DNA from: Actinomycetota bacterium
GTDB taxonomy: Bacteria > Actinomycetota > Acidimicrobiia > Acidimicrobiales > CADCSY01
Assembly: GCA_004366205.1 (NCBI GenBank)
Contig: ML178741.1
Location: 2,579 to 48,371 of the forward strand
Direction: 5' to 3'
DNA length: 45,793 nt
Below, piece after piece: positions 1-5,770 of this stretch (positions are counted from its first letter, which is position 1; every line of letters starts with the position of its first letter). The position numbers and the translations under genes were made by a program. The notes under the pieces were generated by a model. That model was not told the origin of the DNA and ran no database searches. It worked only from the letters and a program-made list of their open reading frames with translations.

Positions 1-2
1 TC

Positions 3-155
3 GCCTGGCTCATGAAGTGCCGCCGACTCGCCGCCGACTACGAACGCACCCCAGCCCACGCCCAAGCCATGATCCAGTGGGCAATGATCGGGCTCATGAC
101 ACGGCGGCTCGCACGAGCCGCCGGCGCCAATGACGTCACCCCCTACAACTGGTGA
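3..155 (+). CDS. IS5-family transposase, C-terminal fragment (cut by window edge)
   Basis: Only the last 50 codons are in the window, read from base 3 to the TGA at 153-155. The peptide runs AWLMKCRRLAADYERTPAHA and then has a WAMIGLMTRRLAR stretch. This is the usual C-terminus of actinobacterial IS5-type DDE transposases, where the final catalytic region is followed by the RRLA.DYE.....A...I..AMI...RR pattern. Start, catalytic residues and left end lie outside the window, so I cannot say whether the whole gene is intact. It marks the left part of the window as accessory DNA. Confidence 0.75.
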   Translation, partial: AWLMKCRRLAADYERTPAHAQAMIQWAMIGLMTRRLARAAGANDVTPYNW

Positions 156-190
156 TAACCAGTTTCAGGACACGTTCTTAGATGTCACAC
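156..190. repeat. Probable right terminal region of the IS5-type element
   Basis: Directly after the transposase stop lies TAACCAGTTTCAGGACACGT, followed by TCTTAG. Read inward from the right it gives AAGAACGTGTCCTGAAACTGG, cut here for length at the last base or two, which resembles the GTGTCCTGAA-type ends of actinobacterial IS5 relatives. The matching left end is outside the window, so the assignment is inference. The rest of 191-251 holds only the ribosome binding site (near 240-248) of the next gene. Confidence 0.35.
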
Positions 191-251
191 CCCTGCTGTA
201 CCGTACGAACGTTGGCCGCTCCCGGACGGGAGGGCGCAGCAGGAGGAGAAC

Positions 252-899
252 ATGGACGATCTGCCCATCGTGGCTGCTGGCCGCGAGGTGCCGGACGCTC
301 TCGATCGCATCCGCCGCTACTGCGGCCTGGCGTGGTCCGGCGGTCCGCCCGAGACCTGGGCGTGGCACTACTTCGACGCCGTGCCCACCGCCTTCGACGA
401 CATCGTCATGCCAGGCGACGTCCTATGCGCAGCAGCGCTGCACCCAGGACTGTCGCGCGACGACCTGACGTACTTCCGGGAGAAGCAAGACGCCGTCGCC
501 GACTGGCTGCGCCCTGTTCCAACCGGTCGCCGGCTGTGGGAGCTTGCCGAGTCGGACGTCGAACACATCGCCGCGCTTCCCGTCGACCTGACAGGCCCGT
601 CGATCTCGCTGCTGTCGAAGGTCCTCCATCGAAAGCGGCCTCATGTGATCCCACTCGTCGACCGGCACATCATCGACTGGTACCGGCCGGTGACTGGCAA
701 GCGAGCGGCCACCGAGGCGTGGGGCCCACTCGTACAGGAGATGCGACGCGAGGAGCTCGACGACGAGCGGCGCCTGATGACGGCAATCGCCTTGAGCGGA
801 ATAGAGCAGGACCTGTGGCCCGACATCGACCCGGACGAGCGACCACGCCTGTCCTGGATCCGCGCTATCGACATCGCCATCTGGATGGGATCGCGGTGA
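252..899 (+). CDS. DUF6308-like protein, first copy
   Basis: A 215-residue soluble protein of unknown function. The ATG at 252 sits 4 bases after AGGAGGAG, a strong ribosome binding site. Residues about 120-140 carry LLSKVLHRKRPHVIPLVDRH, and the C-terminus has a WIRAIDIAIWMG segment. Both recur in the gene at 1993-2649 (LAKILHRKRP..VPLYD; RLRVLDIVAWRLG), so the two are divergent paralogs. The pattern matches my memory of the actinobacterial DUF6308 family, whose central part reads like a helix-hairpin-helix followed by [AH]RKRP..IP.YD. Its stop TGA (897-899) overlaps the GTG start of the AAA gene, so the two are probably translationally coupled. No catalytic activity can be assigned. The nucleic-acid-binding idea is inference from the HhH-like segment. 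Confidence 0.7.
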   Translation: MDDLPIVAAGREVPDALDRIRRYCGLAWSGGPPETWAWHYFDAVPTAFDDIVMPGDVLCAAALHPGLSRDDLTYFREKQDAVADWLRPVPTGRRLWELAESDVEHIAALPVDLTGPSISLLSKVLHRKRPHVIPLVDRHIIDWYRPVTGKRAATEAWGPLVQEMRREELDDERRLMTAIALSGIEQDLWPDIDPDERPRLSWIRAIDIAIWMGSR

Positions 900-1996
900 C
901 GACGCCGGCCCGCCCGATCCCCGCGACCATCAACGTGGACCGGCTCACAACGAGCCAACAGCTGTCGGAGTTCGCGCAGTTCGAGCACCAGCTCGACGGC
1001 ACCCAGCCCTTCGTACGCGTCGTCCGCGTCGATGCCTCCTGTGCCGTCCTCGACCTGCTTCCGCCGGACGCGTCTGTCGAGCGCTGCGTCACCACCGACA
1101 ACTGCGTGACGGTGCTCGCTCGCATCCCAGGCGCCAGCCTGCACATCGAGGCATGGCCGCGCGCCACGACCATCCGAGTAGCGGCGGCGACGCACAAGCT
1201 CGCCGATGAGATCGCCGAGAGACTCCGAAGCGAAGTCCCCGAGCCTGCCGCAGGCACCGTGTCGGTCCGCATCTGGCACCACAACTGCGATCGTTCAGCA
1301 ACCTCTGCCGACCGCAGCATCCAGGCCCAACGGTGGGGTGACATCGCCGCCAACTATCCCGGACGAGCGCGGCAGTCGCTCGACGCGCTGACCGCCCTGG
1401 AGTCGCCCGCTGGCACCGGCAAGCTCATCCTCTGGCATGGTCCGCCGGGGACGGGAAAGACCACCGCCCTGCGGGCCTTGATGCGCTCGTGGTCGGCGTG
1501 GTGCCAACCGCAGTACATCGCTGACCCGGAGAAGTTCTTCGCCGAGCCCGCCTACATGACCCAGGTCCTCACCACGGTGCCGGTGGCGAAGGTCGGACCA
1601 TCGTTGGGTCGTGCGGCTGAGCCCGAGTCGGTCTGGCGCCTCGTAGTCGCGGAGGACTCGGACGAGTACCTGCGAGCCAGCGCGCGTCGTGACGCCGGCG
1701 CCGCGCTCGGCCGTCTCCTCAACCTGGCCGACGGCATTCTCGGGCAAGGCATGAACGTCCTCCTGCTGCTCACGACGAACGAGGAAACCTCGCGCCTCCA
1801 TCCGGCTCTCGTTCGTCCGGGGCGTTGCCTTGCCGCCGTCGAGTTCCCGGCCTTCGATGCCGCTGAAGCCAGCGAGTGGCTTGGAAGACCGGTCGACCAG
1901 TCGATGACCCTCGCCGAACTCCTCGAGCGTCGCGGAGACCTCACACGGGTCGGCGTCGCTCCTCAACGACGTGAGTCAGTTGGGCAGTACCTGTGA
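896..1996 (+). CDS. AAA ATPase with DUF5925-like N-terminus
   Basis: A 366-residue protein starting at GTG 896 inside the stop of the previous gene (GTGA overlap). The same frame is open for about 700 bases upstream, but that part only shadows the DUF6308-like gene. Residues 1-150 form an alpha/beta region resembling actinobacterial DUF5925. Then comes a classical AAA core: Walker A GPPGTGKTT near residue 182, a Walker-B-like strand VWRLVVAEDSDEYL near 245, sensor-1 LLLLTTNE near 285, and an HPALVRPGRC arginine-finger region. The protein ends soon after the AAA lid (SEWLGRP...), with no nuclease or protease domain attached. It is probably a motor or switch for the flanking DUF6308-like partners (inference from coupling only). 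Confidence 0.75.
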   Translation: MTTPARPIPATINVDRLTTSQQLSEFAQFEHQLDGTQPFVRVVRVDASCAVLDLLPPDASVERCVTTDNCVTVLARIPGASLHIEAWPRATTIRVAAATHKLADEIAERLRSEVPEPAAGTVSVRIWHHNCDRSATSADRSIQAQRWGDIAANYPGRARQSLDALTALESPAGTGKLILWHGPPGTGKTTALRALMRSWSAWCQPQYIADPEKFFAEPAYMTQVLTTVPVAKVGPSLGRAAEPESVWRLVVAEDSDEYLRASARRDAGAALGRLLNLADGILGQGMNVLLLLTTNEETSRLHPALVRPGRCLAAVEFPAFDAAEASEWLGRPVDQSMTLAELLERRGDLTRVGVAPQRRESVGQYL

Positions 1997-2649
1997 AGAT
2001 GCCACGCGTGGTCAGAGTCGGAGGCCGCGAGGTGGAGGCGGAAGTCGCCCGCGAATGGGTGCGCTCCTACCTCAACGGTGCGCGCGGCCAGTTCGGGTAT
2101 CCGTCGTACGACGGCTACCGAACGAATGCAGACCCGCACCTGTTGTGCGATGGCGATCTCCTCGCACCTGTTCTGCTCAACGTCCAGGTCAAGATCAGCT
2201 CCTTCGCCGACCTCTGCGCGTGTCGAGGCCAACTTGAGAGCGCGCTCGGCGCAGTGCCCGTCGGCGTCGACTTGGTCGACGCCGACGAGGAGGTAGTCGC
2301 CACGGTCGGCGGCTTGTTCGCCGTTCTCGACGCAGATCGCCGTCCCCGCAACGTCCTCGGCACCACTCTCGCCAAGATCCTCCATCGCAAGAGGCCCGGC
2401 CTCGTACCCCTCTACGACGAGCAGGTGCGACGCACCTACCAAGTGGGTGAGCGGGCTCCACTTCCTGTCGTCCCAGGTCGCACGTGGGCTGAGTTCATGA
2501 TCCAGCTGGCCGGATGCATCAGAGACGATCTCAACCGCGAGCTGGACTTCTGGGACGAGCTCACGATGCTGCGACCGGTCGACGGCCCAGCCGTTTCTCG
2601 CCTGCGCGTGCTCGACATCGTCGCCTGGCGACTCGGTGTCGAGTCGTGA
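1993..2649 (+). CDS. DUF6308-like protein, second copy
   Basis: A 218-residue protein starting at GTG 1993 overlapping the AAA stop (GTGA); ATG 1999 is an alternative start two codons later. It shares the LAKILHRKRPGLVPLYD motif (near residue 135-150) and the RLRVLDIVAWRLG C-terminus with the gene at 252-899. It is otherwise only weakly similar, so the pair is an old duplication or two subfamilies rather than a recent copy. The N-terminus (VRVGGREVEAEVAREWVRSY) is closer to typical free-standing DUF6308 proteins. Its stop again overlaps a GTG start (2646). No membrane segment, signal peptide or known catalytic motif is visible. Confidence 0.72.
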   Translation: MKMPRVVRVGGREVEAEVAREWVRSYLNGARGQFGYPSYDGYRTNADPHLLCDGDLLAPVLLNVQVKISSFADLCACRGQLESALGAVPVGVDLVDADEEVVATVGGLFAVLDADRRPRNVLGTTLAKILHRKRPGLVPLYDEQVRRTYQVGERAPLPVVPGRTWAEFMIQLAGCIRDDLNRELDFWDELTMLRPVDGPAVSRLRVLDIVAWRLGVES

Positions 2650-2922
2650 CCCGAACAGACGCGACGCGTCGCCGCGCCCTCCGCGTGCTGACGATGGTGG
2701 GCGAACTTCACAAGAGCGGCTACCAGAGAGCGCGCATCTCGCCCGGCATGTCGCCGTCCGGCATGCAGTGGCGGTGCCTTGAGACTGCCGGCGGACAACA
2801 TCCGTCGTGAGCACGGCGCCCTTCGGGAAGACGATCGAGCGCCTACGCGACCTCGCCAAGCGCTACGCCGTCGAAGTCATCGACTGCTCAAGACCAGGCG
2901 CCGAGCCGTGACGGACTCCTGA
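2646..2922 (+). pseudogene. Small cassette gene, apparently frame-disturbed
   Basis: The GTG at 2646 overlaps the preceding stop and opens a 54-codon frame (MTRTDATRRRALRVLTMVGE..., then SPSGMQWRC) closed by TGA 2808-2810. The reading looks like a real family (helix, then GYQRARISPGMSPSG.QWRC). After the WRC codons (2772-2777) the coding-like signal moves to another frame, LRLPADNIRREHGAL (2779-2823, open to TGA 2920-2922). A third frame from GTG 2807 gives 34 codons (IERLRDLAKRYAVEVIDCSR, stop 2909-2911). Either a single gene of about 90 codons has one or two frameshifts, or two tiny genes overlap by GTGA. I favour damage, because the best-looking segments are consecutive but in different frames. 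Confidence 0.45.
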
Positions 2923-3028
2923 GGATTCGTCATCGACGACGAACACGGGGCATCCGTCCTCCGACGTGGGCAGGAGGGCGCTGCCACGCCGGCTTGCGCA
3001 CACCGGGTTGGGCCCCGGGTTGGGGCAC
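2923..3028. other. Short non-coding stretch ending in IS481 left target duplication
   Basis: No convincing gene. It carries two near copies of an ACCGGGTTGGG/CCCGGGTTGGGG motif (about 3002-3012 and 3014-3025). The second is the 15-base target duplicated by the IS481-type insertion. Confidence 0.5.
3014..3028. repeat. IS481 target-site duplication, left copy
   Basis: CCCGGGTTGGGGCAC immediately precedes the TGTGAGG left end of the element. It is repeated exactly at 4731-4745 after the TGTGAAG (reverse) right end. Fifteen bases lies within the 4-15 base duplication range known for IS481-family elements. Confidence 0.85.
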
Positions 3029-3037
3029 TGTGAGGTT

Positions 3038-3079
3038 CCGGTACCCGTGCGACGAACTGGCTCCGGTAGCTGGGCGACA
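3038..3079 (+). repeat. Left-end 17-bp motif array (two units)
   Basis: Two copies of a 17-base motif, CCGGTACCCGTGCGACG at 3038-3054 and CCGGTAGCTGGGCGACA at 3063-3079, 25 bases apart start to start. They match the four units at the other end in opposite orientation. Probable transposase binding sites (inference). Confidence 0.7.
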
Positions 3080-3094
3080 CCGGGGATGAGGTTC

Positions 3095-4573
3095 TTAAGC
3101 CGCATTGATCCTCCTGGGTCTACCACCGGGGTTGGCGAAGGCTCCGTGCTCCTTGGCCCGGTCATGGCGGATGGGATGGGTGCGCACCAGCCGGCCGTCG
3201 AAGGTGATCTGCACGGTGTCGGCCACGATCGAGATCTCGACCTGTTGGCGCCGGTGCGCGTTGCCGACCCGATAGCTCCAGCCGGCGAAGCTGACACAGC
3301 CGCTCTTGTCGACCTTGCGGGTGACCGGCTGGCCAACCGTCGCCGGTCGGCGCGTCCTCGCCGCCCGTCGGATGGTGGCCTCCTTCTCCGGTGCGTGACG
3401 GCGGGCGTGGGTGGCGACGAGCACGCCGTCGTGGACCACCTCGACGAGGCCACCGCGGCAGACGAGCTCGACGGTCTCGCCCGCCAGCCAACGACCCACG
3501 TGATAGTGGTGCGCGGCCAGGCTGACCCGGCCGTTGGAGCTGACACGGCGGCTGTGGCGCACCGCGGCCGGCACCGCCGGCTCCGCCTCGACGCGCTCCT
3601 CCGTCACCTCGACGGGCTCGAAGGTGTCTCGCTTGGCCAGACGGAAGCGATCGATGGGCGGCCGGTCGCCGACGGACTGGTGCGGGCGCTCGTGGTTGTA
3701 CTCCTGCACCCAGCCGTCGATAGCGGCCTGGGCCTCCTCGATGGTCTCGAAGATCTTGCCGGCGAGGAAGTCCTTCTTCAGGGTCTTGTGGAAGCGCTCC
3801 ACCTTGCCCGTCGTCGTCGGGCTGTGCGGCGCGGTGAGCAGGTGGCGGATGCCGTTGTCCTGGCACACCCGGTCGAAGAGCACGAGGCCCGGGCCCCGGC
3901 CGAAGCGACCGGTGAAGACCTTGCCGTTGTCGGTGAGGATGGCCTCGGGGATGCCGTGGGCGGACATGGCTTCGGCCAACGCGTCACAGACCGGCTTGGC
4001 CGTGGCCCGCGCCACCACCTTGGCCGACACGCAGAAGCGGCTGTGGTCGTCGATGCCCGTCACCACCGACAGCTCGGTGCCGTCGACGAGGTGCACCCCG
4101 AAGGTCACGTCCATCTGCCACAGCTCCATGGCCCGGGAGCGCTCCCAGCGCTTGTAGTCGGCACGACGGCGGCGCCGGCGCTTGGGGTCGATGAAGCCGT
4201 GGCGCAGCAGCGCCCGATGCACCGAAGAGCGACCGGGCAGGGGCTCGATGCCCTGGCGGCGCAGGTGGGTGACGATGGTGCGCGGCCCCCAGGTGGGGTG
4301 CGCCCGGCGCATCTCGACGATGCGGGCCTCGACCTCGGGGCTCATCTGATGCGGGCAGGTGGCCGGGCGCGAGCTCCCGTCAGCCAGCGCACCGAGGCCA
4401 CCCGACGCGTACTTGCGCAGCCAGGTGTGCACGGTCTGGCGCGCCACTCCATAGCGCCGAGCCACGTCGGTGACGCTGGCCCCGTCGTTGAGCACCTCGA
4501 GCACCGCCCTATACCGCTGTTCCACGAGCCCCAGCTCCACGAGCACGGTCCCGACCTCCCTCGTCGCGGGCAT
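3095..4573 (-). CDS. IS481-family DDE transposase
   Basis: 492 residues from ATG 4573 (a TTG precedes it in frame). An N-terminal helix-turn-helix reads SVTDVARRYGVARQTVHTWL (residues about 30-55). A second HTH-like region follows (HPTWGPRTIVTHLRRQG, about 90-110). The rve/RNase-H-fold integrase core carries the DDE triad: D in WQMDVTFG, D in ILTDNGKVF, and E in TTGKVERFHKT. After the core (NHERPHQSVGDRPPIDR) there is an extra C-terminal region of about 140 residues with two repeats of a small beta-type fold (SNGRVSLAAHHYHVG and KSGCVSFAGWSYRVG), probably DNA-binding. The frame is intact, so the element may still be active. Confidence 0.92.
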   Translation of the reverse strand: MPATREVGTVLVELGLVEQRYRAVLEVLNDGASVTDVARRYGVARQTVHTWLRKYASGGLGALADGSSRPATCPHQMSPEVEARIVEMRRAHPTWGPRTIVTHLRRQGIEPLPGRSSVHRALLRHGFIDPKRRRRRRADYKRWERSRAMELWQMDVTFGVHLVDGTELSVVTGIDDHSRFCVSAKVVARATAKPVCDALAEAMSAHGIPEAILTDNGKVFTGRFGRGPGLVLFDRVCQDNGIRHLLTAPHSPTTTGKVERFHKTLKKDFLAGKIFETIEEAQAAIDGWVQEYNHERPHQSVGDRPPIDRFRLAKRDTFEPVEVTEERVEAEPAVPAAVRHSRRVSSNGRVSLAAHHYHVGRWLAGETVELVCRGGLVEVVHDGVLVATHARRHAPEKEATIRRAARTRRPATVGQPVTRKVDKSGCVSFAGWSYRVGNAHRRQQVEISIVADTVQITFDGRLVRTHPIRHDRAKEHGAFANPGGRPRRINAA

Positions 4574-4623
4574 CAACGCCCACAGCGAAGGGGTCTGGGT
4601 GTCGGCCGACGCGGATGCTCAGG

Positions 4624-4721
4624 TGTCGTGCAGGTACCGGGGCCACTGTCGCCCAGGTACCGGAGCCGCGTCCGGGAAGTGTCGTGGACCTACCGGAGCC
4701 AATGTGTCGTCCACCTACCGG
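4624..4721 (-). repeat. Right-end 17-bp motif array (four units)
   Basis: Four copies, given on the plus strand: TGTCGTGCAGGTACCGG (4624-4640), TGTCGCCCAGGTACCGG (4647-4663), TGTCGTGGACCTACCGG (4680-4696), TGTCGTCCACCTACCGG (4705-4721). Starts are 23, 33 and 25 bases apart. The array lies between the transposase start and the right end, so it could serve both as end-recognition site and as operator for the transposase promoter (inference). Confidence 0.75.
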
Positions 4722-4730
4722 GACTTCACA

Positions 4731-4745
4731 CCCGGGTTGGGGCAC
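4731..4745. repeat. IS481 target-site duplication, right copy
   Basis: Exact repeat of 3014-3028 (CCCGGGTTGGGGCAC), directly outside the right inverted repeat. Confidence 0.85.
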
Positions 4746-4790
4746 CGCACGTTTGAGAAATGTTTGACAAACTCCCCGGACAGCAGAAGA

Positions 4791-4810
4791 GCCGGTGCTC
4801 TCGCACCGGC
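4791..4810 (-). terminator. Hairpin downstream of the initiator tRNA gene
   Basis: A perfect 8-bp stem, GCCGGTGC/GCACCGGC, around a TCTC loop. It begins 19 bases past the tRNA 3' end on the minus strand and is followed by TCTTCTGCT. Position and shape fit a transcription terminator for the tRNA. Confidence 0.7.
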
Positions 4811-4828
4811 CCTGACCTGCGGTTTCGT

Positions 4829-4905
<77 letters not shown>

Positions 4906-4992
4906 GCGTGCCGCCTACGCTACCAGCGCCGAGCGGTGATCCCAAACGCGGGGTCCACCACCATCGGCGTGGGCATCGGTACCGTCCAGGCC

Positions 4993-5610
4993 ATGCGTTG
5001 GTTCCGGCGCCGCCGCACCCCCCACCACGGGAGCGCCCGAGGCGTCGAGATCACCGATACCGCTGGGGGGCAGTCGGCGGTCGCCCTCGAGCCGGCCGCG
5101 ACGGACCGGGTCGAGCGGGCGCTCGTGGCCATCGCCGCCCACGCCGCCCAGCTCCACCACCGCCTCGACCGGCTCGAGCGGCGGGTCGAAGACGTCGAGG
5201 ACGTCGCCACCGCCGCCCTCGACGTCGACCGGCTGGACCACCTCGAGCAGCGGCTGGCCGAGGTCGCCCTGCAGGCGCCCACGCACGACGACCTGCTCGA
5301 CGTGCGGCTGCACTCGGCTCGCCTGTCTGCCGAGCTCGTCCGGGTCGCCACCGAGCTGCGGGCCGAGATCGACCGCCGGGCCCAGCCCCCGCCCGCCAAC
5401 GGGCGACACGGCGGCGCCATCGCCGGACCGCCCGCCGAGCGAGCAGCCGGCACCGGCGCCACGGCCCGGAACAACAGGGTGATCGACACCCGCTTCGGGC
5501 GGGCCCAGGCCCTGGCGGAGACGATCATCGACCTGTCCGACGCCATGGATACCCTCCCCGCCGACGTGCTCGACCGGGACCGCCGGCGACCCTGGGCCGA
5601 CACCGCCTGA
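4993..5610 (+). CDS. Coiled-coil hypothetical protein
   Basis: 205 residues from ATG 4993 (MRWFRRRR...); an in-frame GTG at 4936 would add 19 unconvincing residues. Residues 1-8 are basic. Residues about 40-130 are rich in A, L, E, R and D with heptad-like spacing (RVERALVAIAAH..QLHHRLDRLERRVEDVEDV, and HLEQRLAEVAL), which predicts a long coiled coil. A Pro/Gly/Ala linker follows, then a short ending with IDLSDAMDTLP. No signal peptide or TM segment. No family recognised. It lies alone on the plus strand between the tRNA gene and the end of the UPF0182 operon. Confidence 0.6.
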   Translation: MRWFRRRRTPHHGSARGVEITDTAGGQSAVALEPAATDRVERALVAIAAHAAQLHHRLDRLERRVEDVEDVATAALDVDRLDHLEQRLAEVALQAPTHDDLLDVRLHSARLSAELVRVATELRAEIDRRAQPPPANGRHGGAIAGPPAERAAGTGATARNNRVIDTRFGRAQALAETIIDLSDAMDTLPADVLDRDRRRPWADTA

Positions 5611-5634
5611 GCGTCACGGCCGAAGGCTCCACGC

Positions 5635-5735
5635 ATGGCCGCCGCCTGCGACCAGCTCGGCGTCGAGCTCCTGGTGGCGTTCGGCAGCGCCGTCGATCCG
5701 GAACGGGTGAGCCAGGCGCGCGACCTCGGACGCGC
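5635..5735 (+). pseudogene. Remnant of a minimal nucleotidyltransferase gene
   Basis: ATG 5635 opens MAAACDQLGVELLVAFGSAV then DPERVSQARDLG. The ELLVAFGSA...ARDLD pattern is the N-terminus of minimal (MNT-type) nucleotidyltransferase domains, where G-S and the first D-x-D build the active site. Here the second acidic residue of the D-x-D is missing (DLGRA). The frame runs into the terminator hairpin and then antisense to the UPF0182 gene. I therefore read it as a decayed 5' fragment rather than a working gene. Confidence 0.4.
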
Positions 5736-5736
5736 C

Positions 5737-5766
5737 GGCGGCCGCCCCCGCGAGGGAGCGGCCGCC
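5737..5766 (-). terminator. GC-rich hairpin closing the UPF0182 operon
   Basis: A perfect 9-bp stem GGCGGCCGC/GCGGCCGCC with a 12-base loop, starting 4 bases beyond the UPF0182 stop codon. There is no T tract, as is common for hairpin terminators in GC-rich actinobacteria. Confidence 0.65.
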
Positions 5767-5770
5767 CGGC

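Larger units (their letters stand above)
3029..4730 (-). mobile_element. IS481-family insertion sequence, complete (1702 bp)
   Basis: Bounded by imperfect inverted repeats starting TGTGAGGTTCCGGTA (3029) and, on the other strand, TGTGAAGTCCCGGTA (4730). The match continues through CGAC, TGGCTCCGGTAG and CGACAC. Perfect 15-base direct repeats flank it (3014-3028 and 4731-4745), so it inserted as a unit and the duplications have not decayed. One transposase gene fills most of it. At 1.7 kb it is longer than usual IS481 members (about 1-1.3 kb), because the transposase has a long C-terminal part and the right end a roughly 150-base non-coding lead. The TGT termini fit the family. Confidence 0.9.

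Noticed and set aside
252-2922. Matching the AAA cassette to a named defence system
   Set aside because: No nuclease, reverse transcriptase, TIR, protease or other hallmark partner is present, so no known system name is justified.
2863-3094. Minus-strand frame with SEDGCPVFVVDDESSG as a gene remnant
   Set aside because: It is only a short readable stretch continuing from outside the transposase frame and spans the IS boundary; no start, no family pattern.
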